64,000 nt of DNA, from contig CM062379.1 of NCBI GenBank assembly GCA_031310005.1, positions 5,394,001-5,458,000 on the forward strand. Direction: 5' to 3'. Position numbers and translations under genes: made by a program. Source of the stretch: Dactylellina haptotyla (lineage: Eukaryota; Ascomycota; Orbiliomycetes; Orbiliales; Orbiliaceae). The notes beneath the pieces are model-generated. The model worked only from the letters and a program-made list of their open reading frames with translations. It made no database searches and had not been told where the DNA came from. Shown here piece by piece: positions 49,720-58,499 of the stretch. The number at the start of each line of letters is the position of its first letter. Positions within the stretch are counted from its first letter, which is position 1.

Positions 49720-51591
49720 GGATCAATATCGCGATGATAACAAAAAAACTGAAAGACGAAGAAAAAGGTATTTTTATGAAGAAAGAACAATATGACTCGA
49801 GTTTACCTAGGATCATCCAATATCTCCAAAGGCTCTCCAGAGGAACGGCATAACCCGGAGAAGGGGGGAGCCGCTGCATTATTATAATAGCATGTTACTT
49901 CTATATATTCCGATGGGGGGGACTCAGGCAAGGGACCTTGCAGCTGTTATCTGCAACGTGGATGGATAAATTAGTTTTTTATGGTAACGAACGAGGGAAA
50001 TCCAATAAAAGTCAAGAACAAAGAGAAAAAAAAACGCCTCCATATCAGCTATGGGCACCGGAATCATCACGAGTAGTGCCCTAATCGTTCGGATTTTGAA
50101 TTGGCCGGACTAACAGGTGTGCCATGTGTATTAAAAAAAGTCTCGTAGCCGCCAAGAGAAGTACGAGCAGGAACCCCGGTACAACGGGCGAGTTTCAATG
50201 TTTCAATGCGAAGGGCAAAGAATGCATACATGCATGCAGGCAGCGGGCTAGAACCAAAGGAACCAAAGGCGCCTTCATAGCGCTATATCTATATCACTGA
50301 ACGGGATAAGGTGTCAACGTCAAAGCGTGGCAGGTTGCGCACATCCAATTTTGCATCCTTGAAGAGCACGTGTGGCGTGACCTAGGGTCTTTGGGGTTTT
50401 TCTTTCTTTCTTTATTTCCTCGAGATCTAAAGTGGTAGTCTAGGCTGGATGTAGACTTTTGGGTACGTATTCCCCGAAAAAAGGGAACTCACATAATGCA
50501 ACAAGTCTGCATTCCGGATTCGCAGACGCCTTATGCTGCTTGTGCCTTGGGGGGGTGTGGCTGATGAAAGAGCTAAACATAAGGGTGGGATATCAATGTA
50601 CAACAATACATATACCAGAGACATTCGGTTTCATCCCCTCGGAGTGCCGTATACCCGCATATATTAACATTATCCTCCATCGACGTCTTTGACCTCCTTT
50701 TTCAATCTGTGATGTACAAATATCCAGGTATTTAGACCCCACAATGTGTTGATGTGGTCCGAGATACCCGATTCAAACCTCAAGTCCCCAAGGTGGGACC
50801 TGAAGCTGAACGAAGGACAATTTTAGTCATTTGTATCAGGGCCAATGCGATCAGCCCACGGTTTGTCCGTGCCACCTCCACCCGTATTTCAATACGATTG
50901 TATCCAAACGAAAATCCTCGAATTGCGAGGCATCGCACCTGAAGAGGGGGAATTTCGAAGCGAGCGTGCAGACAATGAAGAAATCGGTTAGCAGATGTCA
51001 TAGCGGCAGGTCATAGCACCGCAACTGCACCGCTTTTCTTTCCTCGCACAGCCCACGGACGAAAAAAAGTTGCAAGAAAACACACAGTTTCACGAGAACA
51101 GAACGAGAAGCGTGAATGAACATCATAGGAAAAACAAAGCTTCGTGAGGTCGAGCGCAAGCTGAACTTGAGGAGCTCGAGGACTATATATTGACAAGTTC
51201 CCAAGACTTCTCGGCCAAGGGCTTAGAAGGTATTTTATCTCTCTTTGTCGCTTGATATTTCCGCCCCCGGCCTCGAAAACAAAAGTCGGCATCCAGCCGT
51301 GCTGTGCACCTGCGATTTAAACCAGTTTATGGAATGCGAATGCAGATAGGAGGGATGTGGTTTTTGTTCGATGTTATGCACCGTCTATGGTAGCCTGTGC
51401 ACAAAATTACTTGGCAGGGAAGGGGGGAGGAGTCGACTAGCGAAATAACGATCCAGAAACTCTATACTCGGCCTTCGCCTGAAATATTCGCATCTCCACA
51501 AGATTTGCTAGGCAAGGCCAGGGGAAAGAGTTTAAAGAGGTACAAGATCTGATCGAAATGTATGGGGAAGTGGAGCAGGACGATAAAAACC

Positions 51592-51882
51592 TCATTTAAC
51601 GGAATCCACAATATCTCGCTGGGAGTTTAACCAGGCGAATTTGATTGAGCTTGGTTTCGTAGACGAAGTGGTGGGTCTGGTTGGTGGAACCTTGTGTTCG
51701 GTTTGAGTTTGAGGCACGCGGTGACCCTGCCGGTTGGCCTCCAAATCGAAGGCGTCGCGTGGGGTGGGCTGGAAAATCAGTTCTGCATTTGGCAGCCTAG
51801 CGAAATTGTGCAACCTGAGAACACCGGACGCCCAACGCAAACCGGTTACTGATGAGGAATGGTTCCATTTTTCCGGGTCCAT
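51592..51882 (-). CDS. Hypothetical small protein, doubtful
   Basis: A 96-residue frame starting MDPEKWNHSSSV with fairly C-rich third codon positions, ending DIVDSVK. No domain, signal peptide or membrane segment is visible, and I do not recognise a relative. A plus-strand frame overlaps it, but that frame has no ATG at its start. It is listed because it is the only frame in a 2.9-kb gap with coding-like codon use. It may be spurious. Confidence 0.2.
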   Translation of the reverse strand: MDPEKWNHSSSVTGLRWASGVLRLHNFARLPNAELIFQPTPRDAFDLEANRQGHRVPQTQTEHKVPPTRPTTSSTKPSSIKFAWLNSQRDIVDSVK

Positions 51883-52223
51883 CTTGAAGGAAAAGGTCGT
51901 GGGACGGCATAGGCTACTTCACACGGGAGAACGGCCTGATTTCACTACGGTTGTTCGGCTTCGCCGCTCTGAGACATGTTTACGTGATCTATATATCAAC
52001 ACAAGATACGCTAGATAGTTTGAAACTTTTCATAGGTACATGAGTATATAGAGCTGTGGGACGGCTACTTGCGAGGCAGCAGAGGTCAACGGGTGTATCA
52101 TCTTGATTGCGGATGTACAGGCTTGTGGCGTTGAACCGATGTTCCGTCGGAGTGGCTGCGCTGAATAGGATATATCACCGGATGTGTGCATGTACTCGCG
52201 ATACCTCACATTTGCTCGGTCCG

Positions 52224-52249
52224 TAGCCTCGATACCAGTATCGAGGCTA
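52224..52249. repeat. Perfect 12-bp inverted repeat
   Basis: TAGCCTCGATAC at 52224-52235 is followed after two bases by its exact reverse complement at 52238-52249. It can form a hairpin in RNA or a small cruciform in DNA. No T-run follows, and it is about 350 bases beyond the stop of the orphan gene at 52605. Confidence 0.85.
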
Positions 52250-52604
52250 TAGCTAGTCCGTTCATAACATATCATCATATTATTCAAAGGCTACAGCTTG
52301 TTTCGCATCCAAACCATCGGAACCTTTAAAACGCAGTATGCCTACAGCATTATATAATATGTTACAAAGCAATTTGAAATATCTTAATCTTCGCTGGACT
52401 GGCAGACGAGACAACATCTTAACATGTTTGTAAAAGTTTCATTATAATCGTTATCATGAGCCCCCCTCCCCCGCAATGACTCCAACAAAAACAAGATAAT
52501 ATACAGGAGGGGGAGGGGGGTTACAAAAAAGGAAAGGAAAAGGAAAAAATGAGGACTGGAACGAAGACGGGAAGACGAGCAACGAGGAACCAAACGAGCA
52601 AGCG

Positions 52605-54098
52605 TTAATTGAAGGGGAAGAAAGACTCCACAAAATCCCGAAGGACCTGCGGAGGCGTACGATGCTTTCGACCCCGTTGGCCCGAAGCAGTCGCTAGGCC
52701 GGGTGATCTCTTCTGGATCACGACAATAGGACTCGGGTTTTTTGAGACCCTATTGACCCTGTACTTGACCATATCGGCCGGCCCGTCCGTGGTCATTGCG
52801 CCCCACGGTGCGATCTGCTTCGGCTTGAACTCGCCGGTCCTGTTGGTAAAGTAACTCGCAATCGGCAAGTCACTGGTCGCCTTCCGGAGAGTGTGGGCTG
52901 TCGCCATCGCAGAACCAGCAGCGGCCCCATCCCTGAGCCAGTGAGTATCACTGATCAGGCGCTGCGGAACCTTGATGGCCGCCTTAACCCTCCCCTCGTC
53001 GCTAGCAAAGGGACCCTGATGATGGAAACGTTGGCTGCTCAGGACCCTTGCCGTACCGATCCACGCACTCGGCACTGCTTCTTCCTCTCCACAATCCTCC
53101 GAGAAGCAGGCTTCGTACGGTTCACGGCTTGCTGGGGAGGTCTGCATAATCTCCATTGACTCGATCTCCTCATAAAGTCGGAGTGATTCGGCCATCATGC
53201 TATCCTCCACGCCAGCGGACGAGTCGTCTTCGTTATCCTCGTTGATTGCGAACGTACATTCGAGCCGAGGATCCAGGATGGAGAGGGAAGATATTGTCTC
53301 CCAGATAGAAGCGAACTCATCTATCATGGGAACGGCCTCTGTTTGGCTGACCTGGTTGGGGGTGACGAGCCCCTCGATACGTCCGATAGGAGCGAACTCG
53401 ACTATCTCCTTGTGAATGCCTATTCGGGTGGGGTTGACGAGGCCCTCGGTACGTCGGATAGGAGCTAAGTCAACTATCTTAGTGGTGGAGGTGGTGGTTT
53501 CCGGGGAGGTGAACTCGGTGGGGTTGACGAAGCCCTCGGTACGTCGGGTGGTGGGTGCCTCTTGGATAGGAACGGTTTCTACTATCTGGGCGGCGAATTC
53601 TGGAAACGCAATCTGCTCCGGAGTGATGACATCCGGGGTTCTTTTTGTGACGGCAGATATAAATTCTCGGCAGGCGGTTTTTGCATTATCCTTCTGGGAC
53701 TTGGATAGGCTGGTGAAGGCTGCGATACGTTGCTGGACGAGACTTTTGGAGACCGGCGGGGTGGTTGTGGATTGGTTTGAGAATTTCTTGATTGTATCTC
53801 GAACTAGAAACTGGGGCGGTTTCTTGATGCTGGGAGGCTCCGATAAAATTTTGGATTTGGGGTTGAATTTGGGGTTGAGTTTGGATTTATTGGGAGATTG
53901 AGGGTCCTGAAGACCTTCTCGTTCTGCCCAAACTCCGATGAGGTTTGAGACTTTCTTGGCACCCTTTGGTAAAGCTATTGGAGCTGGTCTGTGTGAGGTT
54001 GCCTGTTCTGGTTTTCGGTACTGTCCTGAAGAGGAAGCTGAAGCTGGTGGGGTCAATTGGCCATAGAGTTGGCGAGTGATTCGCTGAGAGGGCTGCAT
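52605..54098 (-). CDS. Orphan protein with internal repeats
   Basis: A single-exon frame of 497 aa from the ATG at 54098, which has A at -3 and starts MQPSQRITRQLYGQLTPP. An upstream in-frame ATG at 54176 would add 26 Tyr/His-rich residues that look like leader sequence. No domain is recognised. The N-terminal half is Pro/Ser/Thr/Lys-rich and probably disordered. Three degenerate repeats follow, of the type IVExxPIxxRTEGLVNP, two of them adjacent. An acidic stretch (INEDNEDDSSAGVED) comes next. The C-terminus is basic then hydrophobic (RGRKHRTPPQVL, then DFVESFFPFN). Low-complexity composition and basic tail would fit a nuclear or regulatory protein, but that is inference. The open length in one frame supports coding. 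Confidence 0.7.
   Translation of the reverse strand: MQPSQRITRQLYGQLTPPASASSSGQYRKPEQATSHRPAPIALPKGAKKVSNLIGVWAEREGLQDPQSPNKSKLNPKFNPKSKILSEPPSIKKPPQFLVRDTIKKFSNQSTTTPPVSKSLVQQRIAAFTSLSKSQKDNAKTACREFISAVTKRTPDVITPEQIAFPEFAAQIVETVPIQEAPTTRRTEGFVNPTEFTSPETTTSTTKIVDLAPIRRTEGLVNPTRIGIHKEIVEFAPIGRIEGLVTPNQVSQTEAVPMIDEFASIWETISSLSILDPRLECTFAINEDNEDDSSAGVEDSMMAESLRLYEEIESMEIMQTSPASREPYEACFSEDCGEEEAVPSAWIGTARVLSSQRFHHQGPFASDEGRVKAAIKVPQRLISDTHWLRDGAAAGSAMATAHTLRKATSDLPIASYFTNRTGEFKPKQIAPWGAMTTDGPADMVKYRVNRVSKNPSPIVVIQKRSPGLATASGQRGRKHRTPPQVLRDFVESFFPFN
53358..53587 (-). repeat. Three degenerate intragenic repeats
   Basis: Units beginning near 53358, 53429 and 53519 share GGGTTGACGA, then GCCCTCG, then TACGTC with variants, spaced about 71 and 90 bases. 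They encode the repeated peptide pattern of the orphan gene and arose by internal duplication. Confidence 0.7.
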
Positions 54099-54585
54099 TT
54101 TGTCTTGAAAATGATAAAGAGGATGTTGATACTCGTAATCGAGCTTGTGATAGAGGTAGCTGGTCGTAAACGACAACGGAAATAATTATAAAGAGGATTT
54201 TTAGAATCGAAATGGTAGCTCTGAGAACTGTTGGTAAGGAGAAGCGGTGATAAAGAGTAGAGAAAGAAGTATCCCGTAGACACCTCGACGGGGGGCATCT
54301 TATGTAGCCAGTTTCGAGAGCTGTCATTTTGATTAATTGGTGAATATTGAAATAAACAAGAGTTTGTGAGCACATCGGCGAGGGCGGCGAAGAGGGACAT
54401 TCAATGATCGTCCGGTGGTCGATGTTGGATTTTGATATTAGGTATTCAGGTGCGTTGACTCGTGTCTGCTGGAGATATCGAAATCGGTATGGTCGAACCC
54501 AAGAATACTCTTTGCCTGATATTGTGGATGCGTCTGAGAAGGAGGAGAGTTTGATGGGTCGAGGCGTCTTTGGAGTGGATGATGC
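54099..54585. promoter_or_regulatory. Upstream region of the orphan gene
   Basis: About 490 bases between two minus-strand genes, covering the leader and promoter of the orphan gene and the 3' end of MED11. Open frames here (for example reaching 54375) are continuations of other frames and not supported. Confidence 0.35.
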
Positions 54586-55169
54586 TTATGAAGTACCCCC
54601 AACCTCAACATCCATCCTGAGATCCAGCTTTTCACCCTCCTCGCTGGGCCCAGCTTCAATCATCTCCCTCGCCTTCTGCCAGAGTTCTTTCTCCATCTTC
54701 CTCCCCACTGAGTCAGACCTCCCACTGAGAGCACCAATGTCCAGCCCACCAGCTGCCGCGCTTCCCGCAGCCGGGGCGGAGGAACCACTCGACGAGGTGA
54801 GAATGGCAGGTAACGGGATATCTGCCTGCTCCAGAGCGTATATCTGGCGTTTAAGAGAGGTGATAATCGACTGAACGGACGCATGGTACGAGGTGGACTG
54901 TGCCTTGAAGGTCGTCTGTGACGGTTTGGGCGAGGAGAGAGTTGTGATGGCTTCCGATGCTGTGGTGAGGAGAGATGTGATTTCCTGATTCCAAATCAGT
55001 CAGTAAATGGCCACTTTGATATTATATTTATTGCAGAATGGCCGCTTACCTTATCGATTTGATTGAGCTGCTTTATCCTGTCCGAGGGAGAGAACTGGAC
55101 TGAGGGTTGAGAGGACGGTTGCTGCGACTGAGAGGGGTCGAGGCCCACCACTATCGGCGATGACTCCAT
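54586..55169 (-). CDS. med11: Mediator complex subunit MED11
   Basis: Model on the minus strand: exons 55169..55050 and 54984..54586, 172 aa, one 65-nt intron in phase 0. The protein starts MESSPIVVGLDPSQSQ. The core RIKQLNQIDKEITSLLTTASEA, formed across the intron, matches the MED11 helical region. A second helix follows (SIITSLKRQIYALEQADI), then an Ala/Gly/Ser-rich linker and an acidic C-terminal helix. MED11 pairs with MED22 in the Mediator head and contacts TFIIH and RNA polymerase II in the nucleus. Length is usual for filamentous fungi. The assignment rests on the helical motif and gene structure. It is divergent from the ATP synthase delta gene. Confidence 0.85.
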
Positions 55170-55483
55170 GGCGTTTTGATTAGTATTATTATTACTATTA
55201 TTACTATAGTCGAGTGCGTCTACTATTGGATCCTGGCGCTATATTCCAATCAACGGTGCGTGATATCTGAAGATGCGATCCTGCATGAAGATGAAGGAAT
55301 GAATGAGATGCCAGGCGTGTTGTTGGAATCCTCCAACTTTCTTGGCGTTTTCTCGTTCCCGCCCGGCCGCCAAAAATTCGGAACTTCAGAGACGTCAACC
55401 CGCATCCCACCACCGACGACGACCCTCCCCTTCCTGCACACCACACAAGTCCGCCATTCCCTTACCCCCCTCCAATCGCCACG
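55170..55483. promoter_or_regulatory. Divergent promoter, MED11 / ATP synthase delta
   Basis: Only 314 bases separate the two start codons. An ATT microsatellite lies at 55183-55206 next to MED11, and a C-rich stretch precedes the ATP synthase start, which sits in the context ACGATG. The region must serve both genes. Confidence 0.55.
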
Positions 55484-56299
55484 ATGCAGTCCTTCCGTCT
55501 CCTCAGAACCGCCGCTCTCCGGGCGAAGCCGCTCTCCTCGACAATCCGCACCCCAATGCGCAGAGGATATGCCGAGGCCGCCTCGGATAAGATCAAGCTC
55601 AGCCTGACTCTTCCTCACCAGGTACGGTCCATTGCGTCTTCATTTCCCTCTCGGAAGTATTTTATGTACTAATTGTCGGTTTCTCTGGTGTACAGGCTAT
55701 CTACAAGGCTACCGATGTGTATGACATCCCCGGGCTCCGGAAAACCGCCGATAAAAAGACATATATAAAATTCGCGCTAACACGTAATCTTTTGCGACAT
55801 ATTACAGCGTCCAGGTCAACATTCCAGCGGAATCCGGCGTTATGGGTGTCCTCGCGAACCACGTCCCCTCGATAGAACAGCTTAAGGCCGGTGTTGTTGA
55901 TATCATCGAGGAGGGTGGTGCCAGCAAACAGTTCTTCGGTATGCCTTTCCCTTTTTCTTTATCAGATACAATTATGTGGTGGAAATATGGTTCTAATTGA
56001 ATAAATGTGGGGTGTTCTAGTTTCTGGAGGATTCGCCGTCGTTCAGCCAGGTAGCAAGTTGAGCATCAACGCTGTTGAGGCTTATACCCTCGATGAATTC
56101 AACGTGGAGTCTGTCCGGGCCCAATTGGCTGAGGCCAACAAGATTGCCACTGGCAGCGGCAGCGAGCAGGACATTGCTGAGGCTAAGGTCGAAGTTGAGG
56201 TATGAATGAACATCTCGTTTTTCTAATTGATGGGTTGGAGTGCTAATTGAAATCCCTCGACAGGTTTTGGAGACATTACAGGCTGCCCTTAAGGGTTAG
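55484..56299 (+). CDS. atp16: Mitochondrial ATP synthase delta subunit (F1 central stalk)
   Basis: Model: join(55484..55621, 55696..55718, 55808..55938, 56021..56199, 56264..56299), 168 aa. Residues 1-30 are an Arg/Ser-rich mitochondrial presequence ending around RRGYAEAAS. The mature part begins KIKLSLTLPHQAIYKATDVVQVNIP and has GVMGVLANHVPSIEQLKAGVV and the conserved SGGFAVVQPGSKLSI, as in the epsilon/delta beta-sandwich. The C-terminal two helices follow. Exon 2 is only 23 nt. The subunit couples rotation of the c-ring to the F1 catalytic head. All junctions keep frame. It converges with the TMEM223-like gene, with 266 bases between stops. Confidence 0.97.
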
Positions 56300-56565
56300 A
56301 CGTGCTTAGCTTGTGTTTTTATATCCCCTTCTAACAGAAAACACATCTTCGTGTACATTTACTTTGGTTTCCTAAAAAAAAAGAAGTATATATGATGAAT
56401 TGAGCCTTTCCGATTGGATTAATACATATCCGAAATAGATATTTCTGCAGTTGGAGAATATTACGAGTGGCCGGTGTTCATGACAATCTACATTAGTATG
56501 TACAAGAGTTACGATAAGGAGCGTATATACATCCGTCACCCCGTGAGTTCGTTATTTCTAAAGAT

Positions 56566-57503
56566 TTATCGTCTGAAAGGGTAAGACTTTGCCTCTGCTT
56601 TCAGGAGCATATCCAGACCCTTGCGTTCTTTCTCCCAGGCCCATCCGTGCCTGTCGATTCTATATATGACACCGCTTTCGCCAACTTTGATCTTGGCGAA
56701 ATCTTCCATCCTCAGCGTCCTGAGGAGTGTTTTGAATCCAGCAACGGCCAGCCAGCCGATGTATTTGATGGGACCGAGGTAGCCTTTAAACTCCCACCGG
56801 TTGGCGTCTGTCTCAGCCTTGTAGAACGGGGATACGAAGTAAGTGGATTTGGGAGTGGCGTTGATGAGACGCCGTTTGAAGGGGATGATGGAACGGGCTT
56901 GGACCTGGAGGTTCACTGATGGTGGGACGGCACCCGCGCGTGGGATGGCGATGATTCGGTGGACCATCCTAATGATCGCTTACGCATTAGTATTGTGTAT
57001 GTCAAAATTAGTATGGGTAGCGGGGAGTGGTGCAGATACCTTGATGGTACCCAGAAGGTGTACGCGCAAATAACGAGACCCATACCCGCTCCGAGAGCGC
57101 TGACGGCCTTTGTCCACTGTGGTGCTTCGGGCTGGCAGATGACATTCTCGTAGAACTCAGAGCCGGCCCAGGTTATCGATGCGGCGGAGAGGCCGTAGTA
57201 GAGATAGATTAACAGCCGCGAGCCGGACTGATACAGGACGGTTTCCTGGCCGGAACGGGCGAGGTTCTCTTCGATTGAGAAGTATCTGGCCGGAGGAGGG
57301 GCAGTTGAGGCGGGTTTTGATTTGGGGAGCGTGCGCTTGGAGGGTTTAGAGGCGTACGAGCGGGCGAGTCGCAGGATGGTGGAGGGGCGGGTTATCGGCT
57401 TGAAGGCGGTGTTGTATGCTGAGCAGGAGGAAGAGGAGAAGGAGGAAGATGTCAATGGGCGCCTGAGCAGGCGGAGGCCCAGACCGGACACCGGGACCGA
57501 CAT
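56566..57503 (-). CDS. Mitochondrial membrane protein, TMEM223/Mrx15-like
   Basis: Model on the minus strand: exons 57503..57040 and 56968..56566, 288 aa. The N-terminal 50 residues are rich in Arg and Ser and poor in acidic residues (LRLLRRPLTSSS, RLARSYASK), a typical mitochondrial presequence. Two membrane segments follow, LLIYLYYGLSAASITWAGSEF and one around AVSALGAGMGLVICAYTFW. The splice joins VPSR to MVHRIIAIPRAG, and a soluble C-terminus (KSTYFVSPFYKAE, then GVIYRIDRHGWAW) completes it. This order of a helix, a helix, then a PSR-M-R-I segment resembles TMEM223 and yeast Mrx15, an inner-membrane factor that helps dock mitoribosomes. The gene is real; the family name is a moderate-confidence inference. 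Confidence 0.82.
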
Positions 57504-58499
57504 TGGCTATCAGTTGAGATTTATATCTAATATAATAATCTGTTGAATCAATCGAATTATGTCGAGGAACTGTCGACCGTTCTCGGTTGCAGGCGGTGGG
57601 TGTCGATAGGTATCTTAGAGTCTATAATTATTGGTATGGTGATATGGCACTCCTTCCTCCCACCGACCTGGTTACCGCAATTCGCCCCCAATTGAGCGTT
57701 CCAGCACGACAATGAGAATAGCGATATAAAAGACGTCTGTCGGAGCGGTGTTGTTAGGCGACAGAATTTTGCCCGGCGATGCGGCTCTGCGGTGGTGGGG
57801 CAGGGGTGTTCTGCTGGAATCCTGTTCCTGGCCGGGGGCCTTACGCCCTTCACATGCAAAGCTAACGAAGGAAAGGGCACTTGCATGCGATCCGGTCCTC
57901 GATGCGATGCCTTGCCCGGCTCCCCAGATTCACGGAGCCGGCAGCAGACTCACGAGCACCTTCTCCAGCCGGACATAGTGCACAATGCAGAACATAGAAG
58001 ACAGAAGATACAGGATATGAGGGCAGTGGGGTGACGCTGTCTGATGACGGGTGACGTTGGAGAGAGCACAAAAGTGTGCTGGGCACTGCACATGTGATGG
58101 CGGGCCCAACAGTTTGGCGCTCCACTCCGGCTGCATATATTTACTATCGACAGAAGCACTCGAACACGTCCCCTTGTTCCTCCCCGTTCGGCCACTCGTA
58201 TTTTCTGCTCGTATCCACTTTGACTCGATTATCGCCGTGTTTGTATATAAGAACCAATCCTCTTCGACAGCCTTCAAACGTTTCTTGAGTCTTGATATTG
58301 CCGATATCTCGAAAGAGCCTGCCGCCAACACTTTACGTCATACGCCCCAACCAGCCTCATCGCCCTTTCAGCCGACGGACGGACGACTTTCAACCGACCT
58401 TCAAAGGCACAAATCACAAACCCCTCCCCGTCCACAGCGGAGACAAAACTACTATGACCAGCTCCGGCGTCTGGCCGTCGACGAGACCCTAAATCAACC
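57504..58499. promoter_or_regulatory. Divergent upstream region, TMEM223-like / patatin
   Basis: About 1 kb separates two outward-facing start codons. The right half (58130-58490) is C-rich with CA/CC runs on the plus strand, typical of the leader of the patatin gene. Frames such as 58051-58503 are low-complexity and end at the start codon region. No separate gene is supported. Confidence 0.45.

Larger units (their letters stand above)
49720..52604. other. Intergenic region with one possible small frame and a hairpin
   Basis: About 2.9 kb without a recognised gene. It should hold the promoter of the rhodopsin-domain gene at the left and the 3' end of the orphan gene at the right. A possible small protein (51592-51882) and a strong inverted repeat (52224-52249) are listed separately. 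Other frames resemble nothing known. Confidence 0.4.

Noticed and set aside
49676-49879. Extra first exon for the rhodopsin-domain gene (MQRLPPSPGYAV)
   Set aside because: No donor/acceptor pair joins it in frame to the seven-helix part, and the start at 49719 already gives all seven helices.
54104-54176. Longer start for the orphan protein
   Set aside because: The extra residues are Tyr/His-rich and look like leader sequence; the downstream ATG has the better context. It is not fully excluded.
53887-54375. 162-residue minus-strand frame overlapping the orphan gene start
   Set aside because: It is a shifted frame of the orphan gene and its leader.
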